Assembly: GCA_019637105.1 (NCBI GenBank)
Contig: JAHBWF010000019.1
Coordinates: 1-64,000 of the forward strand
DNA length: 64,000 nt
DNA from: Labilithrix sp.
GTDB taxonomy: Bacteria; Myxococcota_A; Polyangia; Polyangiales; Polyangiaceae
Reading direction: 5' to 3'
Positions 8,581 to 16,313 of this stretch are shown one piece after another. The stretch's first letter is position 1. Every line of letters starts with the position of its first letter. A program made the position numbers and the translations under genes. The notes beneath the pieces were generated by a model. That model saw only the letters and a list, made by a program, of their open reading frames with translations, was not told the origin of the DNA and searched no databases.

Positions 8581-9372
8581 TCAGCGCCCCTTGAAGCTCG
8601 GCCTCCGCTTCTCGGCGAACGCCGCGAGCGCTTCGCGGCGATCCTCGCTGACCAGCACCTTGTCGTAGCTCACCTTCTCGAGCTCGAGGCCGTGCTCCAG
8701 CGTCGTGTCGAACGAGCGATCGATCGCCTCGAGCGCGGCGGCCTGCGCGATGGGAGCGCCGCTCGCGATCGGCTCGATCCACGCGACGGCGTCGTCGACG
8801 ACGTTCGCCCCGGCGGGCGTGATCCGGTTGACGAGGCCCCACGCGAGCGCCTCCTCCGCGCCAAGGCGGCGCCCGAGGAGGATCATCTCCTTCGCGCGCG
8901 CTTCGCCGACGATCCGCCCGAGGCGCTGGGTCCCGCCGGCGCCGGGGATGATGCCGAGGGTCGTCTCGGGGAGGCCGACCTGGACGTGGGCGGCCGCGAC
9001 CCGGAGGTCGCACACGAGCGCGAGCTCGAGCCCGCCGCCGAACGCGACGCCGTTGAGCGCGGCGACGACCGGCTTCGGTGAACGATCGAGCGGCCCGAGC
9101 TCCGAGCGGTAGAGCTCGACCTGGACGCGGATGTCGTTCTCCGTCATCCCTTGGCGCTCCTTCAGGTCGGCGCCCGCGCAGAAGGCCTTGTCGCCGCGTC
9201 CGGTGACGACGACGGCGCGCACGGAGGCGTTCGAGACCGCCTCGCGCGCGAGCTTGCCGAGCGCGAGCAACGTCGCGCGCGACAGGCTGTTCATCCGGGC
9301 CTCGCGGTCGATCGTCCAGACGACGACGTTGCCGCGCTGCTCCACCTCGATCGGGAAGGATTCGTCTGCCAT
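8581..9372 (-). CDS. Enoyl-CoA hydratase/isomerase (crotonase family)
   Basis: From ATG 9372 the protein has 263 residues, the usual length of monofunctional crotonases. The CoA-binding/oxyanion segment FCAGADLKE is at about 64-72. Both catalytic glutamates of true hydratases are present: Glu116 in FGGGLELAL and Glu136 in LPETTLG, followed by IIPGAGGTQRL. It should hydrate trans-2-enoyl-CoA in beta-oxidation or amino-acid catabolism in the cytoplasm. The methylglutaconyl-CoA hydratase type of leucine catabolism is an alternative, given the nearby carboxyltransferase, but this is inference. The frame remains open upstream to 9516; the internal ATG was preferred because the extra residues lack family similarity. 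Confidence 0.93.
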   Translation of the reverse strand: MADESFPIEVEQRGNVVVWTIDREARMNSLSRATLLALGKLAREAVSNASVRAVVVTGRGDKAFCAGADLKERQGMTENDIRVQVELYRSELGPLDRSPKPVVAALNGVAFGGGLELALVCDLRVAAAHVQVGLPETTLGIIPGAGGTQRLGRIVGEARAKEMILLGRRLGAEEALAWGLVNRITPAGANVVDDAVAWIEPIASGAPIAQAAALEAIDRSFDTTLEHGLELEKVSYDKVLVSEDRREALAAFAEKRRPSFKGR

Positions 9373-9514
9373 CCGGGCCGCGTACCACAGCTTCGACGTG
9401 AGGGTGAGACCGTCAGAGTGTGCACCCTGTCCGCGCGTCACCGCACGCGCCTCCGCGCTTCCCCCGAATTCGACGTCGAATCTCGACGGTACGAAACATG
9501 CCTGGCGCGGGCCC

Positions 9515-10519
9515 ATGGAGATCTCCGAAGTCTCTCGCGTTCAGGCCCACCTCGCGGCCGCCGAGGCCATGCTCGCCGCGCGCGCCACGGAGAGCTTCGA
9601 GCCGATTCAGCGGTGGACGCGCCGTTTGCTCCGCGAGGAGCTCTCCGCGTACCGCGCGCGAGGGTGCTTCCCCAAGAATCGCGCGCACCCGGGCGAGCGA
9701 GCGCCGCACTTCATCGACGCGGACGGGACGCGCTGCGCGATGGCGCACCTGATGGAGATCGGAGGCGCGGGAGCGCTCGTCGCGGAGATCGCCGCGACGA
9801 ACAACAACGCCTACGTCGCGGAGCTCGCCGGGGACGCGCGCTTCCTCGCCTGGCTCGACGCCGCGGGCCTGAGCGTCGAGGAGGCGGCGACGATTCAACC
9901 CGCGTACACGTGCCGTCCGCCGCAGGACTGCCTCTGCCAAGGCAACGGCGAGGACGCCGTCGCCTGGGAAGGGACGGTCCTCGCTCGAGACGCGGGGTCG
10001 TGGCCCCAGCACGTGCGCGTCGACGTCGTTCACGGCGAGACGGCCGCCCTGATCGTCGGCGACGTCGTCGAGATGCCGATCGTCCTCGAGGCCGGCCAGC
10101 GCGTGCTGGGCACCGCGACGACGGCGGGGGCCGCGCGCGTCGAGGTCGTCGCGCCGATCGAAGCCGACGATCGACTCGGCAACCTATGCCTTCGCGGCCT
10201 GGACCGAATGTACGCGCCGGGGGCGCTGGGTCCGATCACGCCCGCGCAGGCCGCGAGCCTGCTCGTGAGCCGAGAGGACACGTGCAAGGCGGAGCTGGCG
10301 AAGCTCGATCCGTGCTGGGCGGTCGAGACATGCTCGGGAGAGAGCGACGGACCGAGCTGCTCGGACGCGCGGGCGGGCGGAGGCGCGCCGTCGGCTTCGG
10401 CGGAAGCCCCCGACGCCGGATGCAGCACGAGCGCAGGCGCGCCCGTGACGAACAGCGCCGTGCTCCTCGCGATCCTCGGCGCGCTCGCGGCGCGACGCCG
10501 TCGCCGCGTCAGGGCTTGA
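9515..10519 (+). CDS. Hypothetical protein with MYXO-CTERM-like tail
   Basis: Reading from ATG 9515 gives 334 residues. The N-terminal half has the pattern FPKNRAHPGERAPHF, then DADGTRCAMAHLME, GDARFLAWLDAAGLS and AATIQPAY. I associate this pattern with a family of uncharacterised myxobacterial proteins. A Cys-containing segment (YTCRPPQDCLCQ) follows, then a beta-rich middle. The C-terminus (Cys-Ser-Thr, hydrophobic AVLLAILGALAA, RRRRR) fits the MYXO-CTERM sorting signal. No signal peptide is visible at this start, which is odd for a sorted protein; an upstream start in the same frame does not supply one. It ends overlapping the convergent gene at 10509 by 11 bp. Confidence 0.7.
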   Translation: MEISEVSRVQAHLAAAEAMLAARATESFEPIQRWTRRLLREELSAYRARGCFPKNRAHPGERAPHFIDADGTRCAMAHLMEIGGAGALVAEIAATNNNAYVAELAGDARFLAWLDAAGLSVEEAATIQPAYTCRPPQDCLCQGNGEDAVAWEGTVLARDAGSWPQHVRVDVVHGETAALIVGDVVEMPIVLEAGQRVLGTATTAGAARVEVVAPIEADDRLGNLCLRGLDRMYAPGALGPITPAQAASLLVSREDTCKAELAKLDPCWAVETCSGESDGPSCSDARAGGGAPSASAEAPDAGCSTSAGAPVTNSAVLLAILGALAARRRRRVRA

Positions 10520-11438
10520 AGAGCTCGACGGCCTTCTTCTTCTTCGCGGGCTTCTTCGCCTTGGGCTTCGGCTTCGCCGGGGCCGGGGCGGCGTCGTCGA
10601 TCTCGATCGCCTCCGAAGGCGCGGCCTCCGCCGGTCGCGGCGCGATCGGCTTCGTCTCGGCCGTGGCGAGCGGGGTCGTCGCGGGCGCGGCGGGCGCCGC
10701 CGCCGTCGCGGGGATCGCCGCGCTCTCCATCGCGGACCTCGCCGACGTGGCCGTGGCGCGGGCCGGCTTCAGATCGTCGGTCAGCTCCGCGGCCGTGAGG
10801 ACCACGAAGAGGAGCACGAGGAGCGTGCCGAGCGCGATGCCCGTCCCGGCGGCGATCCGCTTCCAGGGCATGGCGCGCAGCGAGCGCCCGAGCTCGGTAA
10901 GGAACAGCCGGGACGGGACCTCGGCGACGTCGCGCAGCCGGGGACGCGGCTTGGGAGCGAGCGCGTGGGCCCAGACGATTTGGACGAGCGCGAGCGCGGC
11001 CTTGCCGGTGTCCGCCCAGCGCGACGCGGGCGCCGGCGCCGGCGCAGGCGCCGTCGACATGCGCGGCGGACGCGACGGCGCGAGGGAGTCGAGGTCCGCG
11101 ACCGTGTAGACGCTGTACGTGAGCTCGCGCGCCGGGCCGACCTCGCTCGCGCGCACGCCCGAGTCCGGCGCGGGCTCGACGTCGTTCTTCCAGGGAGGCC
11201 GCTTCGAAGGCACGTCGCCGTCCTTCTCGAGCTCGCTCGAGAGCTCGCCTCGAGCGGCCTTCTCGGCGAGCCGTTCGGCCAGCTTCTTCTCCATGTCCTG
11301 CCAGGGAATGAGGTTGCGGAGCGTCGGCGCCCCGTCGGCGTTCGGGCCCGCCGGCCGTCTCCACTGGTTGGATGGACGCCCGCCCGGACGGCGCTCTTCG
11401 CCGCCGCTCGCCTTGAGGCTCGCGGAGTTACGTCCCAT
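10509..11438 (-). CDS. Single-pass membrane protein of unknown function
   Basis: This 309-residue protein is not recognised. The N-terminal half is hydrophilic and charged, with a likely helical segment EKKLAERLAEKAARGEL at about 50-66. There is one transmembrane helix at about residues 198-218 (GTGIALGTLLVLLFVVLTAA), followed by an Ala/Pro/Lys-rich tail ending in KPKAKKPAKKKK. The topology is probably a cytoplasmic N-domain with a periplasmic basic tail that could contact wall or nucleic acid, but that is inference. It lies 151 bp downstream of the M1 peptidase on the same strand. That gap shows no recognisable gene. Confidence 0.6.
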   Translation of the reverse strand: MGRNSASLKASGGEERRPGGRPSNQWRRPAGPNADGAPTLRNLIPWQDMEKKLAERLAEKAARGELSSELEKDGDVPSKRPPWKNDVEPAPDSGVRASEVGPARELTYSVYTVADLDSLAPSRPPRMSTAPAPAPAPASRWADTGKAALALVQIVWAHALAPKPRPRLRDVAEVPSRLFLTELGRSLRAMPWKRIAAGTGIALGTLLVLLFVVLTAAELTDDLKPARATATSARSAMESAAIPATAAAPAAPATTPLATAETKPIAPRPAEAAPSEAIEIDDAAPAPAKPKPKAKKPAKKKKAVELFKP

Positions 11439-11589
11439 TGCGGCCTCCGAGAAGCACCCTGCGGGCCAAAGCTTCGCCGTGGGACGAGCGATCCAGACCC
11501 CCTGCCTTTTTCGACGGATACCGCAGCCCGCCGCGGCGATCGCCCCTCCTTCGATGGACAGCGGGCGATCCAGTTGATGGCACGGAGCA

Positions 11590-14307
11590 TCAGCTCCCCG
11601 AGGGCCCGCGAACGGTCGAGCTCGAGCCGTCGCTCACGCCTTCCTGCGCGGCCGCGCGGCGCCCTTCTTCGGCGCCTTCGTGGGGCTTTGCCCGCGGCGC
11701 GGCCGGCTTCTTCGCGTCCTTCGGCCGCTGCGCCTCGAGCTTCGCGAGGCGCGCGCGGAGCTCGCGCTGCTCGTTCTCGAGGCGCTCGACCGTGTCCTTC
11801 AGCTCCTCGCTCTGCTTCCGCTCACCGCCGAGGTCGCGCACGACCTCGCGGATGCGCCGGCGCACGCGCGCGTCGAGGTCGACCTCCGCGCGCGCGCGCA
11901 GCGCCGAGCGCGAGCGCGAGTCCCCGAGGTCCGAGAGCGCTCGGACGACGTCCATGCGCACGATGGGATCGGCGTCGTCGAGGAGGTCCTCGAGGTGCTC
12001 GCGCGCGCGCCGATCGGTGGCAAGCTTCGGGATCGCGAGCGCGGCCGCGCGACGGACGCGCGACGGGTGGCCGTAGCGCGTCCGCGAGAAGAGGTGCGGC
12101 AGCGCCCGATCGTCGCGGAGCGCCGACAGGCCGTCGATCGCGCCCGACGCGATCACGTCCGCCCACGAGGGGCGCGCCATCACGTCGAGGAGCACCTCGA
12201 ACGCCGCCGGCTGGCGCGTCTTGCCGAGCGCGCGCGCCGCCTCGGCCTCGACGAGGTAGCTCTCGTCGCGGAGGGCCTTCGGCTTCAGGGCCTCGACGGC
12301 CGCCGGCGTGCGGAAACGTCCGAGCGCGTCGACGACCGCGCGCCGGACCTTGGGGTGCGCCACGTCGCGCGCGCGCACGAGCGCGTCGAAGCCCTCGCGC
12401 GCGCGGAGGCGCCCGAGCGACTCGGCGCACTCGACGCGCACGCCCCAGAACTCCGCGTCGTCGACGAGGCGCGCCGCGAGCGCCTCGATGGTCGGCGGAT
12501 CGTCGATCTTCCCGAGCGCCTGCGCCGCGAGCCAGCGGCCTCGCGCGGTCCTGGCCTCGACGAGCTGCGCACGCAGCATGTCGGCGGGCGCCTTGACCGT
12601 GACCTCCCCGAGGATCCGCATCTCGGGGTCGACCACGACGAAGCGCGGGCGCGTCGGGCACGGGATCGAGAACGTGTCGGCCCGCGCGGCCAGGCGGAGC
12701 TTCTCGCGCCGCTCCCGGCCCGTCTCGGCGTCGACGACCGCGAGGACGATCGGCACCTCGAACGCGCTCGGGACGCCGTCGGCGGTCGCCTGCGTCTGCT
12801 TCGCGGCGCACCGGAGCACGCCGTCCTCCCAGGAGAGCTGGAGCTCGAGCTCGGGGTGCCCGGGGCGGTGGACGAGCTCCTCGAAGCGCCGGCCGAGGCT
12901 GCGCCCGGAGACGTCCTCGAGCGTGCGGAGCAGATCGCGCGTCTCGACGACGCCCCGCGCGTGGCGCCGGAGGTAGCCCGAGACGCCCTTCCAGAAGAGC
13001 GCGTCGCCGAGCTCGACGCGGAGCACGTGGAGGACGAGCCCGCCCTTCTCGTAGAGGTGACGGTCGAACAGGTCGAGCGGGGCGTCGTAGTCCTGACAGA
13101 CGATCGGCCGCCGGTACCGCCCCGTCGCCTCGCCGAGGTAGCTCGCGAGGTCGTTCCGGACGCCGTACTCGTACTCGTCGCGCCCGAGGTGGTGCTCCCG
13201 CCAGACGTGCTCCATGAAGGTGGCGAAGCCCTCGTTGAGCCAGCCCTCGGACCAGTCGCGGCAGGTCACGAGATCGCCGAACCACTGGTGCGCGAGCTCG
13301 TGCGCGATGAGGTCGTCGCTCGTGACGTCGAGGGCGGCGCGCTCGTCGAGCAGGATGTGCTCGTACATCGTCGTCGCGGTCGTGTTCTCCATCCCGCCGA
13401 AGATGAAGTCGCTGACGACGACCTGCGCGTACTTGTTCCACGGGTACGGCACCCCGAGGAGCTCGGAGAACCACGTGATCATCTCGGGCGTCCGCGCGAA
13501 CGTGCGCCTGGCGTCGTCCTCGCGGCCCTTCGGCACGAGGTACGTCAGCGGGATCTCGCGCGTGCCTCCGTCCGCGCCGTCGCCGCGCACGGGCGCGACC
13601 GCCGTGAGCTCGGAGAACTCGCCGGCGACGATCGACACGAGGTAGCTCGCGTGCGGCTCGTCCATCTTCCAGTGGAAGACCTCGTGGTCGCCGGCCGCCT
13701 CGCGGCCCGCGAGCGCGCCGTTCGACAGGACGTAGAATCCGGCCGGGACGCGGATGCGCGTCTCCGTGGTCATCTTCGCGTGCGGCTTGTCGTGACAGGG
13801 GAAGACGTGCCGCGCGTCCTCCTCCTGGAACTGCGTCCACGCTTGCTTCGGCCGAGTGGGTACGTGCTCGTCGGCGTCGAGGAAGTAGAGCCCCTTGCGC
13901 GGCGTCGCCGAGTAGGCGATCGAGAGCGCCGCGCGATCGACGTCGGCGCCGACGTCGACGAGGAGCCGCGCCCCGTCGTAGACGTAGCGCGCCGGCTTGC
14001 CGGCGAGCTCCACGGACGCGATCGCGAAGCCGATCGCGTCGAGCTCGATCGTCGCCGCCTCGGGATCGACCCGCCGGAGCCGGACGGTCGCCGTGCCGCG
14101 CACGCTCCTCGCGTCGAAGTCGAGCGCGAGGTCGAGGGCGATGTGCTCGATCGCGAACGGTCGGGCCCGCTCGAAATGGCGCGGGCTCGACGAGAACGCG
14201 AACGGCCGCGCGCCCGCCGCGCCGCGCTCGTGCCCTTCGTGACCGTGACCGTGATTGGATCCCCCGAGACCCGCGCAGCGCGCGTGCAGACGATGCTCGA
14301 TGCCCAT
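11590..14307 (-). CDS. M1 family aminopeptidase with HEAT-repeat C-half
   Basis: This 905-residue protein has a His-rich N-terminus (NHGHGHEGH, about residues 18-26), an M1 beta-domain, and the exopeptidase motif GGMEN at 304-308. The gluzincin site is H336-E-L-A-H340 with the third zinc ligand Glu359 (WLNEG), the exact HExxH-18-E spacing. It should remove N-terminal amino acids from peptides. From about residue 570 the sequence becomes short helical Ala/Asp/Arg repeats typical of HEAT/PBS lyase-like scaffolds. A coiled coil (SEELKDTVERLENEQRELRA) precedes a basic tail. The last ~35 residues look out of frame: a one-base shift near 11682-11685 would give a Lys/Pro/Arg tail ending at 11634. 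No signal peptide is seen, so it is cytosolic or exported by another route. Confidence 0.92.
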   Translation of the reverse strand: MGIEHRLHARCAGLGGSNHGHGHEGHERGAAGARPFAFSSSPRHFERARPFAIEHIALDLALDFDARSVRGTATVRLRRVDPEAATIELDAIGFAIASVELAGKPARYVYDGARLLVDVGADVDRAALSIAYSATPRKGLYFLDADEHVPTRPKQAWTQFQEEDARHVFPCHDKPHAKMTTETRIRVPAGFYVLSNGALAGREAAGDHEVFHWKMDEPHASYLVSIVAGEFSELTAVAPVRGDGADGGTREIPLTYLVPKGREDDARRTFARTPEMITWFSELLGVPYPWNKYAQVVVSDFIFGGMENTTATTMYEHILLDERAALDVTSDDLIAHELAHQWFGDLVTCRDWSEGWLNEGFATFMEHVWREHHLGRDEYEYGVRNDLASYLGEATGRYRRPIVCQDYDAPLDLFDRHLYEKGGLVLHVLRVELGDALFWKGVSGYLRRHARGVVETRDLLRTLEDVSGRSLGRRFEELVHRPGHPELELQLSWEDGVLRCAAKQTQATADGVPSAFEVPIVLAVVDAETGRERREKLRLAARADTFSIPCPTRPRFVVVDPEMRILGEVTVKAPADMLRAQLVEARTARGRWLAAQALGKIDDPPTIEALAARLVDDAEFWGVRVECAESLGRLRAREGFDALVRARDVAHPKVRRAVVDALGRFRTPAAVEALKPKALRDESYLVEAEAARALGKTRQPAAFEVLLDVMARPSWADVIASGAIDGLSALRDDRALPHLFSRTRYGHPSRVRRAAALAIPKLATDRRAREHLEDLLDDADPIVRMDVVRALSDLGDSRSRSALRARAEVDLDARVRRRIREVVRDLGGERKQSEELKDTVERLENEQRELRARLAKLEAQRPKDAKKPAAPRAKPHEGAEEGRRAAAQEGVSDGSSSTVRGPSGS

Positions 14308-14373
14308 TGGGCCGGGCAGTTTACAACGCTCGCCGGCGCGGCTCCGGACAAAGCGATGCCGCGCGCGACCCGT

Positions 14374-16140
14374 TCAACGGAACGGGCCCGCCGCCGCGAG
14401 GCCCCCGAGCGCGCGGCGCAGGCTCACCGCCAGCTCCACGACCGGCATCGCCGTCTGCGGATCCGACAGCTTGCCGTCGAGCTCGAGGTGGATCGAGCTC
14501 GCGTCGACCTGCACCCCCTTCACCCGCGTCGCGAGCTCGCGCCACGCGTCGCGGGCCGCCGGCGAGAGCGCCGGGTCCTCGACGCCGGACGGCGGCGCGT
14601 CGAGCGGAGGATCGATCGCGACGACGACGGCGCTGCCGAGGAGCAGGCCCCCGCGCGCCCACACCGATCCGATCTGCACCGAGCTCGTCCCCACCTGGGC
14701 GTCGTGGATCCACATCCGCCCGAGCTCGAGGCGCCCGCGGAGGCGCGCGGCCAGCGCCTGCCACGCGGGGACGTCGGCGGTGAACAGGGCGGGCGCTGGC
14801 ACGCGGGCGAGCGCGCGGTCGAAGGCCTCGGCGGCCGCGAGCACGCGACGGACGAAGCGCTCCACCCTCTCGGTCACGTGCACCGCCCCGCGGACGGCGA
14901 GGCGCGCCCCCGCGTCGATGATCTTCACGTCGTCGAACTGCAGGAGCGGGCGGAGGACGTCGGGGACGACGAACCGGCTCGCCTGCGCGTGCTCGCGCGC
15001 CCGGGCGGAGAGACGGCGGTCGATCGCGGGGTCGCCGGACTGCACGAGCGACGTCGCGAGCGCGTCCGACCAGCGCCGCTCGCCGACGTCGAGATCGAGG
15101 CCGAGGTTCGGCCAGGCGAGCTTGGCCACGAGCCAGTAGTCCTCGTGCTGCTCGGCGGTGATCGCGAAGGTGACGTCGCCGCTGCCGCCGACCATGCGCT
15201 TCGCTTCGGGATCGGTGACGAGCCCGATCTTCGCGGCGACGTTCTGCCAGACGAGCGCCTGACGCGCGCTGCCGACCGGCGCCACCCAGCCGCGGTCCTC
15301 GCGCGGCGCGATCGCCTTCGGGCTGACGAGGATCCGCGTGCGGATGGCGACGTCCTGCCCCCACGCGACGTCGGCGCGCGCCTCCACGTCCGTCGAGAGC
15401 GAGAAGGGGCCCGCGCTGAACGTCGGCGTCGCCGTCTCCGGCATCGCCACGCGGAACGGGATCGCGGCGCCCTCGCTCGGCGCCCCGTCGAGCACCCGCA
15501 GCGTGAAGCGCTGGCCCTCGCGGACCTCGCGCGACGGCCTGACCAAGGTCTCCGTCTCGATGAACGAGAGATCGATCCCGCGGACGCGCCGGCCGCGGAG
15601 GTTCTGGAGCGAGATCGAGCCGCTCACGACGTCGCCGATCGCGATCTGCGTCGCGTCGAGCGACAGCTCCATGAACGCGTCCTTCCCGCGCGGTCCGTCG
15701 CGCGAGGTCACGAAGACCTTCGGCAGCGGGGGCAGCGGCGGCGCCGGCGCGAACACCACCGGGACGACGAAGTCCTGCTCGCGGTCCGGCCACCACGGGA
15801 TCGAGACGTGGACGGTGATCGTGTAGGTGACCGAGGCGTCCGGCCCCACGTAGGTCGGCGGCAGGGTCGGCCCCAGCTCGAACAGCGTCTTGAAGCGGTG
15901 CTCGCCGGGAGACATCGTCATCGGCTTCGAGCGCCACTCGCGCACGAAGAAGGCCTCCTCGTGAACGGAGCGCGACTTGCCCGAGCCGACGCCCGCCTTG
16001 GCGGTGCCCCGGAGGCGGATCGCGACGAAGTCGACCGGCGTCTCGCTCCGCGAGGTGAGCACCGCCTCGGCGAAGAGCCGCTCGCCCGGGGACACGAGCC
16101 CGGGGCTCAAGAGGAGCTTCACCTTCGGACGGCTACGCAT
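14374..16140 (-). CDS. Arrestin-fold hypothetical protein
   Basis: The 588-residue reading from ATG 16140 starts directly with a beta-sandwich pattern. 'LLSPGLVSPGERLFAEAVL' resembles strand one of arrestin-N domains, then come 'VDFVAIRLRGTAKAGVG' and 'HRFKTLFELGPTLPPTY'. A second sandwich with 'VSGSISLQNLRGRRVRGIDL' matches arrestin-C-like segments. Bacterial arrestin-like proteins are known (Spo0M group), but this one is longer, with a C-terminal domain of about 300 residues I cannot assign. No signal or membrane helix is visible. It lies 173 bp downstream of pilQ on the same strand, and that gap has no gene. A link to the pilus is possible by position only. Confidence 0.72.
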   Translation of the reverse strand: MRSRPKVKLLLSPGLVSPGERLFAEAVLTSRSETPVDFVAIRLRGTAKAGVGSGKSRSVHEEAFFVREWRSKPMTMSPGEHRFKTLFELGPTLPPTYVGPDASVTYTITVHVSIPWWPDREQDFVVPVVFAPAPPLPPLPKVFVTSRDGPRGKDAFMELSLDATQIAIGDVVSGSISLQNLRGRRVRGIDLSFIETETLVRPSREVREGQRFTLRVLDGAPSEGAAIPFRVAMPETATPTFSAGPFSLSTDVEARADVAWGQDVAIRTRILVSPKAIAPREDRGWVAPVGSARQALVWQNVAAKIGLVTDPEAKRMVGGSGDVTFAITAEQHEDYWLVAKLAWPNLGLDLDVGERRWSDALATSLVQSGDPAIDRRLSARAREHAQASRFVVPDVLRPLLQFDDVKIIDAGARLAVRGAVHVTERVERFVRRVLAAAEAFDRALARVPAPALFTADVPAWQALAARLRGRLELGRMWIHDAQVGTSSVQIGSVWARGGLLLGSAVVVAIDPPLDAPPSGVEDPALSPAARDAWRELATRVKGVQVDASSIHLELDGKLSDPQTAMPVVELAVSLRRALGGLAAAGPFR

Positions 16141-16313
16141 CGCTCCCGGGGGCCGCGGCGCGGGCGCGGACCGCGCCCGACGAAGCGACGGCGCCGCGCG
16201 CTCGACACGAGCACGCGGCGGACGCCGGGGGCGGAGCGTGGGACGAGCGCGATCCGGAGCGCACGCCTCGAGTCTACCGCGCCGTCGCGGGTCGAATCGA
16301 GGCGCTCGCTCGC

